Assembly: GCA_050175155.1 (NCBI GenBank)
Contig: JBFXJF010000011.1
Span: forward strand, 1-64,000
Source of the DNA: JBFXJF01 sp050175155
Lineage (GTDB): Bacteria > Bacillota > Bacilli > Tepidibacillales > Tepidibacillaceae
Length of the DNA stretch: 64,000 bases
Direction of reading: 5' to 3'
A model generated the notes under the pieces. The model did no database searches, had not been told where the DNA came from, and saw only the letters and a program-made list of their open reading frames with translations. The translations under genes and the position numbers were made by a program. This document shows, in pieces, positions 16,428 to 24,235 of this stretch. Each line of letters opens with the position of its first letter. Within the stretch, counting starts at the first letter, position 1.

Positions 16428-17780
16428 ATGTTCAAGAAGGTATTAGTAGCTAACAGAGGGGAAATAGCAGTAAGAATAATACGTGCCTGTAAAGAAATGG
16501 GAATAAGTACAGTCGCAATATTTTCAGAGGTTGATCGCGATTCTTTACATGTTAGATTAGCAGACGAGGCATATTGCATTGGCCCTAAATCATCTAAAGA
16601 TTCATATTTGAATTTTACTAATATAATTACAATTGCTAATTTAACCGGTAGTGATGCAATACATCCGGGCTATGGTTTCTTATCAGAAAATCCTGAATTT
16701 GCAGAGATTTGTTTGAATTGTCATATTGAGTTCATTGGTCCTTCCCCGGAAGCAATACAAAGGATGGGGGATAAAGCTACCGCCAAGGAAACAATGATTA
16801 ATGCTGGAGTACCTACTGTGCCTGGTTCAGATGGGATTATTGAGGATATTGATAATGCTATATTTGTTGCTGAGGAGATAGGTTTTCCTGTTATTATAAA
16901 AGCAACTGCTGGTGGTGGTGGAAAAGGAATGCGTTTGGCATATAGTAAGGAAGATTTAATTAATTCTATGAATATGGCGAGTCAGGAAGCAGAATCAACC
17001 TTTGGTAATTCTAAAGTATATTTAGAAAAATATCTTGAAGAACCAAGACATATAGAGATACAAATATTGGCTGATAAGTACGGAAGTGTTATTCACCTTG
17101 GGGAAAGGGATTGTTCCATACAAAGAAGGCATCAAAAACTTTTAGAAGAAGCCCCTTCTCCAGTATTAACAGATGAGTTAAGAAAAGATATGGGAGATGC
17201 GGCAGTTAAAGCCGCAAAGGCAGTCAAGTATCATGGTGTCGGAACTGTTGAGTTTTTGCTTGAAAAAGGCAAGTTTTATTTTATGGAAATGAATACAAGA
17301 ATTCAAGTTGAACATCCGATAACAGAACAAATAACTGGAGTTGACCTTGTCAAGGAGCAAATAAAAGTAGCTGCAGGTGAAGCATTATCATATATTCAAG
17401 AGGATATTAAAATTAAAGGCTGGTCAATAGAGTGTAGAATAAATGCTGAAAACCCAGCAAAAAACTTCATGCCATCCCCTGGAAAAATCAAGTTCTATCT
17501 TCCACCGGGAGGTATAGGTGTAAGGGTTGATAGTTCAGTATATTCAGGCTACGAAATTTCACCATATTATGATTCAATGATATCTAAACTGATCGTTTGG
17601 GGTAACAATAGAGAAGAAGCAATTTCGCGCATGAAAAGGGCGCTAGGTGAGTTTATAATAGATGGGGTTAATACAACAATTCCTTTTCATCAAAAATTAT
17701 TAAACCATGAAGCTTATATAAAGGGAGAATATGATACTAAATTTCTTGAGAAATATCCAATATATAATGAATTAGAATAA
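16428..17780 (+). CDS. accC: Acetyl-CoA carboxylase biotin carboxylase subunit
   Basis: A 450-residue ATP-grasp enzyme that carboxylates biotin on AccB with bicarbonate and ATP. Visible motifs: KVLVANRGEIAVRIIRACKE at the N-terminus, the glycine-rich ATP loop ATAGGGGKGMR (about residue 160-170), LGERDCSIQRRHQKLLEE and the catalytic EMNTRIQVEHPITE near 288-301. Length equals the typical AccC. It belongs to an accBC unit, as in Bacillus yqhW/X (accB-accC). Confidence 0.97.
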   Translation: MFKKVLVANRGEIAVRIIRACKEMGISTVAIFSEVDRDSLHVRLADEAYCIGPKSSKDSYLNFTNIITIANLTGSDAIHPGYGFLSENPEFAEICLNCHIEFIGPSPEAIQRMGDKATAKETMINAGVPTVPGSDGIIEDIDNAIFVAEEIGFPVIIKATAGGGGKGMRLAYSKEDLINSMNMASQEAESTFGNSKVYLEKYLEEPRHIEIQILADKYGSVIHLGERDCSIQRRHQKLLEEAPSPVLTDELRKDMGDAAVKAAKAVKYHGVGTVEFLLEKGKFYFMEMNTRIQVEHPITEQITGVDLVKEQIKVAAGEALSYIQEDIKIKGWSIECRINAENPAKNFMPSPGKIKFYLPPGGIGVRVDSSVYSGYEISPYYDSMISKLIVWGNNREEAISRMKRALGEFIIDGVNTTIPFHQKLLNHEAYIKGEYDTKFLEKYPIYNELE

Positions 17781-17798
17781 TCATAGACTAGAAAAAAA

Positions 17799-17827
17799 TT
17801 GAAATATTATCCTTTAATTGATATAAT
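17799..17827 (+). promoter_or_regulatory. Sigma-A promoter for the Asp23/AmaP operon
   Basis: TTGAAA (17799-17804) and TATAAT (17822-17827) are separated by the ideal 17 bp. The pair lies 26 bp before the Asp23 start codon and is one of the best housekeeping promoters in the window. Confidence 0.8.
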
Positions 17828-17853
17828 TAAAGAAAATCGGAGGTAATAATTAT

Positions 17854-18201
17854 ATGAGTATTATCAAAACGAATAACATCGATGAAGATAATTTTGGAAC
17901 TGTTCGCATATCTCCTCAAGCAATTGAGACAATTGCAAAGATAAGTATATTAGAAATAGATGGAATTACAGGGATTAATACTAGTTTTTTTGGGAGAAAT
18001 AAGGATACTGGAAAAGGAATTAAGGTTAAGATAAGTGAAAAGGACGTTATTCTAGATGTTTCTCTAAATATTAAATATGGTTATTCAATTCCAGATTTAG
18101 CTAATCAAATACAGGTAAATGTAAAGGAATATATTGAGAGTATGGTTGGATTAGAGGTTCTAGAAGTTAATGTCTATTTTAGCAATATAATAATTGAATA
18201 A
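17854..18201 (+). CDS. Asp23/Gls24 family envelope stress protein
   Basis: The 115-residue Asp23-family (DUF322) protein contains FGTVRISPQAIETIAKISILEIDGITGI near the N-terminus and NIKYGYSIPDLANQIQVNVKEYIESMVGLEVLEVNV near the C-terminus. Family members are cytosolic proteins that associate with the membrane through AmaP and influence cell envelope homeostasis. This copy sits where yqhY lies in Bacillus, between accC and nusB. The next gene encodes an AmaP-like anchor, supporting a working complex. Confidence 0.92.
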   Translation: MSIIKTNNIDEDNFGTVRISPQAIETIAKISILEIDGITGINTSFFGRNKDTGKGIKVKISEKDVILDVSLNIKYGYSIPDLANQIQVNVKEYIESMVGLEVLEVNVYFSNIIIE

Positions 18202-18231
18202 GATATTAGTATTAATTCAGGAGGATATTTT

Positions 18232-18792
18232 ATGAGTATATTTGATAGGTTTGTATTATTTATTTTTAGTGTGGCGGTTATATTATTAGCTGCACTTTCT
18301 TTATTAACAGGGTTTGGATTTTATAGCCAGACATATGTTAATACTATCGTCGATTCTTTATATCATGATTATGACATTAAACTAACCTTCATAAGTGCAA
18401 GCATAATCTTCGTTATAATTGGAATTTTTTTAGTAATAAGAAGTATGTATTCAAAAAAAGAGATGACTTTCTCGACTAACTCAACCGATTATGGTCAAAT
18501 AAAAATCTCCTTAGAAACCTTAGAAAATATTGCTTTAGGGTCTGTTTTATCGGTTAAAGGACCAAAAGAACCTAAGGTTAAGGTGCGGATTGAAGAGGAT
18601 GAAAGCGCAGCATTTATCATAAAAGTCTTAGTTGATGGAGAAACACCAATTCCTCAATTGAGCGAGGAAATCCAACATAATGTAAAAGATAATATTGAAA
18701 AAATTACTGGTCTTTCTGTAAATCAAGTCCATATTGTAGTAACTAATGTTAGTAATAATAAGATTAATAAGAAAAAATCTAAGTTGGAGTAG
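18232..18792 (+). CDS. amaP: Alkaline shock response membrane anchor protein AmaP
   Basis: The 186-residue protein has two N-terminal membrane helices (about residues 5-27 and 55-72) joined by a short loop, followed by a cytosolic Asp23-like domain (QIKISLETLENIALGSVL, then VDGETPIPQLSEEIQHNVKDNIEKITGL). This two-helix plus Asp23-domain build defines AmaP, which anchors Asp23 at the membrane in Staphylococcus aureus. It lies 30 bp after the Asp23 gene. Confidence 0.88.
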   Translation: MSIFDRFVLFIFSVAVILLAALSLLTGFGFYSQTYVNTIVDSLYHDYDIKLTFISASIIFVIIGIFLVIRSMYSKKEMTFSTNSTDYGQIKISLETLENIALGSVLSVKGPKEPKVKVRIEEDESAAFIIKVLVDGETPIPQLSEEIQHNVKDNIEKITGLSVNQVHIVVTNVSNNKINKKKSKLE

Positions 18793-18803
18793 GGGTGTTC
18801 AAA

Positions 18804-19019
18804 ATGATAGGTAGGTTAATTGAAGAACATCCAGGAATGTTGATTGGAATTTCTGTTGGATTAGTATTAGGTTTTATCTTTTTATTGGTTGGTTTCTGGA
18901 AAACAATTATATTTTTAGCATTTGTACTTATTGGGTTGTATATAGGTAAAAGATTTGATAGCGATGAAAGCTTCAAAGAAATTTTACAAGAATTTTTGCC
19001 TGATAAATTTTTTAAATAA
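18804..19019 (+). CDS. DUF2273 small membrane protein
   Basis: A 71-residue protein with two membrane helices separated by a short turn (MIGRLIEEHPGMLIGISVG, then LLVGFWKTIIFLAFVLIGLYIGKRFD) and an acidic/hydrophobic tail. This build is typical of DUF2273 proteins, which are regularly encoded with Asp23 and AmaP. ATG 18804 follows AGGGGTG; a GTG at 18795 overlaps that site. It closes the three-gene envelope unit and is followed by a terminator. Confidence 0.88.
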   Translation: MIGRLIEEHPGMLIGISVGLVLGFIFLLVGFWKTIIFLAFVLIGLYIGKRFDSDESFKEILQEFLPDKFFK

Positions 19020-19048
19020 AACCACCTGTATGGTGGTCTTTTATTTTT
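19018..19048 (+). terminator. Intrinsic terminator after the Asp23/AmaP operon
   Basis: A short hairpin (ACCACC-TGTAT-GGTGGT) starts immediately at the stop codon and is followed by CTTTTATTTTT. Confidence 0.85.
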
Positions 19049-19094
19049 GATATGATAATATAGAATAAGTTCAACATACATAAGGAGTAGTAAT

Positions 19095-19502
19095 ATGAAA
19101 CGTAGAGAATTAAGGGAAATAGTTTTACAATCATTGTTTCAAATTGATTTTTCAGATGCCGAGGTTGAGGATGTCTTTGCTTATTTACAGGAAGAAAAAG
19201 AACTGGATAATAAGGACTTAGCCTTTATCGGAGGTAAAGTAAATGGAACTTTAGCTCATCTAGAGGAGGTTGACAAACAGATATCAAAATACCTAAAAGA
19301 TTGGACATTCGAGAGAATTCCGAACGTAGATCGTGCTATTCTTAGAATGTCAGTTTATGAAATGCTGTTTGAAAGAGAAACATCTTATAAAATAGTGTTA
19401 AATGAAGCTATTGAGATGGCAAAAGAGTTTAGTACTGTTGAATCAGGGAAATTCGTAAATGGTGTACTTGGATCTTTTGTTAAAGATAATTTAAAGGGGT
19501 AA
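19095..19502 (+). CDS. nusB: Transcription antitermination factor NusB
   Basis: A 135-residue all-helical protein starting MKRRELREIVLQSLFQIDFS. The C-terminal segment with NEAIEMAKEFSTVESGKFVNGVLG is the conserved NusB signature. It binds boxA RNA with NusE (S10) in rRNA antitermination. The start is preceded by AAGGAG. It begins a tight cluster (nusB, folD, xseA, xseB, ispA) identical in order to Bacillus. Confidence 0.97.
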   Translation: MKRRELREIVLQSLFQIDFSDAEVEDVFAYLQEEKELDNKDLAFIGGKVNGTLAHLEEVDKQISKYLKDWTFERIPNVDRAILRMSVYEMLFERETSYKIVLNEAIEMAKEFSTVESGKFVNGVLGSFVKDNLKG

Positions 19503-19507
19503 TGCAA

Positions 19508-20356
19508 ATGACAGCAAAAATTATAAGTGGACAAGAAGTATCTAATTCTATAAAAGAAAAATTAAAGCTGGAGGTTTTGGAACTATCTAAAGAAGGGGTT
19601 GTTCCAAAATTAACCGTTATTCTTGTAGGCAACGACCCTGCTTCACAATCATATGTAAAAGGTAAAGAAAAAACAAGCGCAGAAATAGGAATAATTTCTG
19701 AAATAATTAGAATGGAAGAGTCGACGACACAGGAGAAACTACTATCTGAAATAGATCGACTAAACAACGATAATTCTGTTAATGGTCTTTTAGTTCAGCT
19801 TCCACTTCCAAAACATATCGATGAAAAAGCAGTTATTAATGCAATTAATCCAGTAAAAGACGTTGATGGATTTCATCCAGTTACTGTTGGAAGGATGATG
19901 ATAGGCGATGATTCTTACCTGCCATGTACTCCTTATGGAATAATTGAGTTAATTAAATATACAGGCACGGATATTAAAGGCAAACATGCTGTTATTGTTG
20001 GCAGGAGTAATATTGTAGGCAAACCTGTTTCAATTTTATTATTAAGAGAAGATGCTACAGTTACAATCTGTCATTCTAAAACAAAAAATATAAAAGAAAT
20101 TACAAAACAAGCAGATATTTTAATTGCAGCTGTGGGTAAACCAAAAATGATTACAAAAGAATATCTATCGCCCGGAGTTATTGTAATAGATGTTGGGACT
20201 AATCTTGTTGATGGAAAATGGGTTGGAGATTGTGATTTTGAAGAAATATCAAAAATAGCAAGTTATATTACTCCAGTACCTGGAGGCGTAGGTCCAATGA
20301 CGAGAACAATGTTAATTAAAAATACTATTGAGGCCGCTAGAAGAATGAATGATTAA
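19508..20356 (+). CDS. folD: Bifunctional methylenetetrahydrofolate dehydrogenase/cyclohydrolase
   Basis: A 282-residue FolD, converting 5,10-methylene-THF to 10-formyl-THF via methenyl-THF. The catalytic segment SYVKGKEKTSAEIGI carries the conserved Tyr and Lys. QLPLPKHIDEKAVINAI and DVDGFHPVTVGRM form the folate site. GRSNIVGKPVSILLLREDATVTICHS is the NADP-binding signature, and TPVPGGVGPMTRTML is near the C-terminus. ATG 19508 is used because AGGGGT lies nine bases before it; ATG 19502, which overlaps the nusB stop, is too close. Confidence 0.97.
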   Translation: MTAKIISGQEVSNSIKEKLKLEVLELSKEGVVPKLTVILVGNDPASQSYVKGKEKTSAEIGIISEIIRMEESTTQEKLLSEIDRLNNDNSVNGLLVQLPLPKHIDEKAVINAINPVKDVDGFHPVTVGRMMIGDDSYLPCTPYGIIELIKYTGTDIKGKHAVIVGRSNIVGKPVSILLLREDATVTICHSKTKNIKEITKQADILIAAVGKPKMITKEYLSPGVIVIDVGTNLVDGKWVGDCDFEEISKIASYITPVPGGVGPMTRTMLIKNTIEAARRMND

Positions 20357-20386
20357 AAATTAACTTTTAAAACGGAGGGTATTTCA

Positions 20387-21745
20387 TTGTCTGAGCAAAG
20401 CAATATATATTCAATAAAAGAATTAACGAATTATATAAAAACTAAATTTGACAATGATTCAACTCTTACCAATGTATGGGTACGTGCAGAGATATCTAAT
20501 TTTACTAATCATTCTAGCGGGCATATGTATTTTACATTAAAGGATGAAGGAAGCAGATTGCGTGCAATAATGTTTTCAGGTACTAATCGATATTTAAAAT
20601 TTCTTCCAAAAGACGGAACCAAAGTAATTGCCAGAGGATACGTTTCAGTTTTTGAACGTGATGGTCAATATCAATTTTATGTTCAAGAAATGCAACCAGA
20701 TGGATTAGGTCAATTATATCTAGAATATGAGGAATTAAAAAAGAAATTGGCAGAGGAAGGGTTATTTGCACCTGAATATAAAAAACCTCTACCGTTATTC
20801 CCACGAACTATAGGAATTATTACCTCTTCAACAGGAGCGGCAATAAGAGATATAATAACTACGATTAATCGAAGATATCCTTATGTTAGGTTAATCGTGT
20901 TTCCTGTTTTAGTACAGGGAAAGGGAGCAGGTCAATCAATATCAAGGGCAATTAATAAATTAAATGAGGATGATGGGATAGATTTAATAATAGTTGGCCG
21001 TGGTGGGGGTTCAATAGAAGAATTATGGGCTTTCAATGAGGAGTTAGTTGCTAGGAGCATATTCCAATCCCAGATACCTATTATTAGTGCTGTAGGACAC
21101 GAAACAGATTTTACAATAGCTGATTTTGTAGCTGATGTTCGAGCAGCTACTCCAACTGCAGCTGCCGAGTTAGCAGTACCAAATAAAAACGAAATAATGA
21201 GTAATGTTATTAATTTAGAAAATAGATTAAAAAAACAGTTTGAAACAAAATATAAGGATTCTAAAAATTTACTATCACAACTTCTTAATTCGATTGTTTT
21301 TAGAAGACCAAAACAATACATATTAGAAAACTTACAAATTGTTGACCATTTTGAGAAACGTTTGTATCATTCCATAAAATTAAATACTTCAGTTCATAAA
21401 GGTAGAGTTATAATTTCATACCATAAACTTTTACAATTAAAGCCTAGTTATAAATTAAAAAATGAGAAAGATAAACTATTTTTAATGGAAAAGCGTTTAC
21501 TACGCGAAATAAAAACAGCAGGAGAATTTAGGGGCAATAAATTAGACTCGCTTAATAAACAATTAGATGCTTTAAGTCCTTTAAAGGTTATGGGCAGGGG
21601 GTATTCAATAGTTTACGATGAAACTGAGAAAAAAATAATTAGATCAACTGAAGATGTACAAGTAGGCGATTTATTAAGTGTAAGGATACAAAAGGGTAAA
21701 TTAAATTGCAAAGTCATGGGTATGGGGGATGTTAAGGGTGAATAA
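20387..21745 (+). CDS. xseA: Exodeoxyribonuclease VII large subunit
   Basis: A 452-residue catalytic subunit of exonuclease VII, which degrades single-stranded DNA to oligonucleotides. The N-terminal OB domain (residues 1-100, FTNHSSGHMYFTLKD) is followed by the catalytic domain with GIITSSTGAAIRDI, IIVGRGGGSIEELWAFNEE and SAVGHETDFTIADFVAD, then a long coiled-coil region and a C-terminal MGRGYSIVYD segment. A TTG start follows GGAGGG. It overlaps xseB. Confidence 0.97.
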   Translation: MSEQSNIYSIKELTNYIKTKFDNDSTLTNVWVRAEISNFTNHSSGHMYFTLKDEGSRLRAIMFSGTNRYLKFLPKDGTKVIARGYVSVFERDGQYQFYVQEMQPDGLGQLYLEYEELKKKLAEEGLFAPEYKKPLPLFPRTIGIITSSTGAAIRDIITTINRRYPYVRLIVFPVLVQGKGAGQSISRAINKLNEDDGIDLIIVGRGGGSIEELWAFNEELVARSIFQSQIPIISAVGHETDFTIADFVADVRAATPTAAAELAVPNKNEIMSNVINLENRLKKQFETKYKDSKNLLSQLLNSIVFRRPKQYILENLQIVDHFEKRLYHSIKLNTSVHKGRVIISYHKLLQLKPSYKLKNEKDKLFLMEKRLLREIKTAGEFRGNKLDSLNKQLDALSPLKVMGRGYSIVYDETEKKIIRSTEDVQVGDLLSVRIQKGKLNCKVMGMGDVKGE

Positions 21746-21995
21746 AATAACTGATGAACAGATTAAGGAATTGTCTTTCGAACAAGCAACAGAACGACTA
21801 GAGTCTATTGTTAATATGCTCGAATCTGGAGAAGTAGCTTTAGAAAACTCAATTGAGCTTTTTCATGAGGGAATGAAATTAGCAAAACATTGTCATCAAA
21901 AATTAGAAAAAGCAGAATTTAAGATTGATAAAATTCTCGAGAAAGATGGAGAATTAATTACAAGACCATTTGAATACGAGGAAGATAAGGAGTAG
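21738..21995 (+). CDS. xseB: Exodeoxyribonuclease VII small subunit
   Basis: An 85-residue helical-hairpin protein with LSFEQATERLESIVNMLESGEVALENSIELF, the XseB signature, followed by a Lys/Glu-rich second helix. Several copies wrap the XseA coiled coil. GTG 21738 is nine bases after GGGGG; the in-frame ATG at 21729 overlaps that site. It overlaps xseA by 8 bp. Confidence 0.94.
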   Translation: MNKITDEQIKELSFEQATERLESIVNMLESGEVALENSIELFHEGMKLAKHCHQKLEKAEFKIDKILEKDGELITRPFEYEEDKE

Positions 21996-22003
21996 TTTAT
22001 AGT

Positions 22004-22909
22004 ATGAATAATCAGACAGATTTAGTTGTAGGTTATTTAAATGAAAAGGCTGGTTTAATAAATAACTATATTACTCAATTAATTCCGAGTGTAGAAGTTC
22101 CTAAGTTATTAAAAGAAGCAATGGAATATTCTCTTTTAGCTGGAGGGAAAAGAATAAGACCCATTTTTACACTTGCAACATATGAAGCTTTTGGTAAAGA
22201 TAGCACTGATATTCTTCCTATAGCTTGCTGTGTTGAATTACTTCATACATATTCTCTAATACATGATGATTTACCATCTATGGATAATGACGACTATCGT
22301 AGAGGGAAGTTGACTAATCATAAAGTTTTTGGTGAAGCAATTGCCATATTGGCTGGGGATGCTTTATTAACGCACTCATTCGGTAATATTGCTAAATTTT
22401 TGAGAAGTAACCAAGATCTTTCAAAAGATGATTCACTAAAAATTATCGAAGAATTCTCTCAATATTCAGGAGCTACGGGGATGGTTGGTGGTCAAGTAGT
22501 TGATTTTTTAGGTGATAAGGAAAAAACATCATATACTGATTTAATATATACACATACACACAAAACAGGAGATTTAATAACTTTTTCTGTTCGACTTGGT
22601 GGAATTCTTGCTGGGGCAAACCAAATGCAACTAGAAAAATTAACTCAGTATGGACGTAATGTTGGGTTGGCCTTTCAAATTCAAGACGACATATTAGATA
22701 TAATTGGTGATGAAACTAAATTAGGCAAAAAGGTCGGTAGTGATCAGTTGAACGAAAAGGTAACTTATCCATCGTTTAAGGGAATCGATGTTTCAAAAGA
22801 AGATGTTAACAAGTTGATAATATTAGCAAAGGAAGCCATTAGCGATATCGACATTAACTCAAATAATTTAGACAAGATAGCAGAATTTATTATTAACAGA
22901 GAAATCTAA
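22004..22909 (+). CDS. ispA: Polyprenyl (farnesyl) diphosphate synthase
   Basis: A 301-residue trans-prenyl transferase. The first aspartate-rich motif is DDLPSMDNDD (with HTYSLIHDD before it) and the second is FQIQDDILD. GGKRIRP near residue 47 binds isopentenyl diphosphate. Residues before the first motif (LLHTYSLIHDD) fit a farnesyl or geranylgeranyl diphosphate synthase. Together with dxs downstream it links isoprenoid precursor supply to this operon. The OLE RNA begins about 80 bp after its stop, the classic position. Confidence 0.95.
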   Translation: MNNQTDLVVGYLNEKAGLINNYITQLIPSVEVPKLLKEAMEYSLLAGGKRIRPIFTLATYEAFGKDSTDILPIACCVELLHTYSLIHDDLPSMDNDDYRRGKLTNHKVFGEAIAILAGDALLTHSFGNIAKFLRSNQDLSKDDSLKIIEEFSQYSGATGMVGGQVVDFLGDKEKTSYTDLIYTHTHKTGDLITFSVRLGGILAGANQMQLEKLTQYGRNVGLAFQIQDDILDIIGDETKLGKKVGSDQLNEKVTYPSFKGIDVSKEDVNKLIILAKEAISDIDINSNNLDKIAEFIINREI

Positions 22910-22959
22910 AAAGTACGTTATAAGATTGGAGTTATTTGTAATAATTAACTTTTACTTTT

Positions 22960-22988
22960 TTGTTACGTATATAATAATATGTTATAAT
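22960..22988 (+). promoter_or_regulatory. Sigma-A promoter for the OLE RNA
   Basis: TTGTTA (22960-22965) and TATAAT (22983-22988) are 17 bp apart in the gap between ispA and the RNA. Transcription would start near 22995, at the 5' end of the predicted RNA. The RNA may therefore be made independently of read-through from nusB-ispA. Confidence 0.7.
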
Positions 22989-23602
22989 ATATATTGGTGT
23001 ATGAGTGGTGCAGTATTCTAGTCAATCTACTTATTCTGAAGACGGGACTAAAAAACCGTTAAAGGGCATATCGATGAAGTTCTTGGTGCTGGCTTTTGAC
23101 GCCCAGTCAGGGGTCGGTACTGAGAGTTAAGGTTAGAGGGCGATCCGCAATGGCATGTGGGCGTTGACCCTCTCTCCGTGGAGGCCCAAGTTCGTAGCGG
23201 TAAGGTATCATCTTTATTGCTATGGTTTGGGGTATGAACCTGCATGCGGGAGTATATTTTTGTGTGCAGCGTAGCCTGCCATGAGTGAAATAGTTGGGAG
23301 TATAGGATAACAATCTTTTTTACTTGGCCGAGTGATAAAGATTGTTCTATATGAAACCTATATTGCAAAAGAGGCTAGGGATAAGTTAAGGGTTGTAGAG
23401 GAAAACTCCTAGACTGTTTTAATAAAGGCTCTTTAGGGATTAAAGTGTGTACTAAGTGGTAATCTAGTCCAATGTTTGGTGACTTCATTGAGGAGAGCGT
23501 AAGGGGAAACTACCTTTTTGGCGACGAGAAGGTGACTCTCTTGGGAAAACCTACTAGACCTAAGACACAGTGTTTACCTAAAGAGTAGCCACTCAATATA
23601 TA
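22989..23602 (+). ncRNA. ole: OLE RNA (ornate, large, extremophilic noncoding RNA)
   Basis: This stretch of about 610 nt between ispA and oapA has no credible coding sequence. Its base composition is clearly more GC-rich than the flanks, with many short complementary runs. Size, position (ispA - RNA - small membrane protein - dxs) and host type match the OLE RNA described in anaerobic and extremophilic Bacillota. The two ends pair: ATATATTG (22989-22996) and GAGTGG (23003-23008) with CCACTC and AATATAT at 23589-23601, closing the structure. OLE forms a membrane-associated ribonucleoprotein with OapA and related proteins and has been linked to ethanol, cold and Mg2+ stress responses. Boundaries are approximate. 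Identification rests on context, length and general appearance; a covariance-model search was not possible. Confidence 0.88.
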
Positions 23603-23626
23603 ATACAAATAGGAGAAAAACATAAT

Positions 23627-24235
23627 ATGAGTAGTGCTTTTAGAAACTCTTTACGATGGAGTTTAATTATTTTTTTTGTTACTTTAATACTTGCATTTAT
23701 CATTACTATTATTTCTACTAGTATTTTAGCTGGAGTAAGTTGGGTAATGGGGATGTTGGTAGTTTTTTTTATAGTTATTATTGGAGTTATGTTTGACATT
23801 ATAGGATTAGCAGCAGCTGTTGCTAAGGAAGAACCCTTCCATTCAATGGCATCAGAGAAATTGAACGGTTCTAAAGAGGCTATAAGAATAGTTCGAAATG
23901 CAGCAAGATTTTCAAACATTTGTAACGATGTTATTGGTGATACATGTGGAATTATTAGCGGCGTTGCAACTGCAACAGTAGTGATAGAATTAGTTGGAGC
24001 TTTTGAAAAAGAGTCAGATCAGTACTTTTATTACATAATATCAGTTTTATTCACATCAATAGTTGCTGCCTTAACTGTTGGAGGTAAAGCGGTCGGTAAA
24101 TTTCTCGCGATAAATTACTCAACTGAAATAACTTTAATTATGGGTAAATTCTTTTTCTTCACTGATAAGAATTTTAACATTTCTATTTTTAAAAAGAAGA
24201 CGAAGTTGAAAGCAGGGGGAAGAAATGGATCTTAA
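23627..24235 (+). CDS. oapA: OLE RNA-associated membrane protein OapA
   Basis: A 202-residue membrane protein with two N-terminal helices (about residues 12-36 and 40-66) and two more (about 102-122 and 132-158), separated by a short loop with KEEPFHSMASEKLNGSKEA and ending in a basic tail (FKKKTKLKAGGRNGS). OapA is the protein partner always encoded next to OLE RNA; it binds the RNA and holds it at the membrane. The helical part is distantly like DUF21/CNNM magnesium-transport proteins, consistent with the Mg2+ link reported for OLE. The 3' end overlaps dxs by 11 bp, so the RNA, oapA and dxs are tied into one transcription unit. Confidence 0.88.
   Translation: MSSAFRNSLRWSLIIFFVTLILAFIITIISTSILAGVSWVMGMLVVFFIVIIGVMFDIIGLAAAVAKEEPFHSMASEKLNGSKEAIRIVRNAARFSNICNDVIGDTCGIISGVATATVVIELVGAFEKESDQYFYYIISVLFTSIVAALTVGGKAVGKFLAINYSTEITLIMGKFFFFTDKNFNISIFKKKTKLKAGGRNGS

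Noticed and set aside
20932..21321. Reverse-strand ORF of 129 codons inside xseA
   Set aside because: It mirrors a real, well-conserved coding region on the + strand, with no own start site; typical of antisense shadows in AT-rich DNA.
23048..23368. Reverse-strand ORFs of 106 and 68 codons inside the OLE RNA region
   Set aside because: They have no good ribosome binding sites, odd composition (rich in His, Arg, Pro, Ser), and lie wholly in a structured RNA region.
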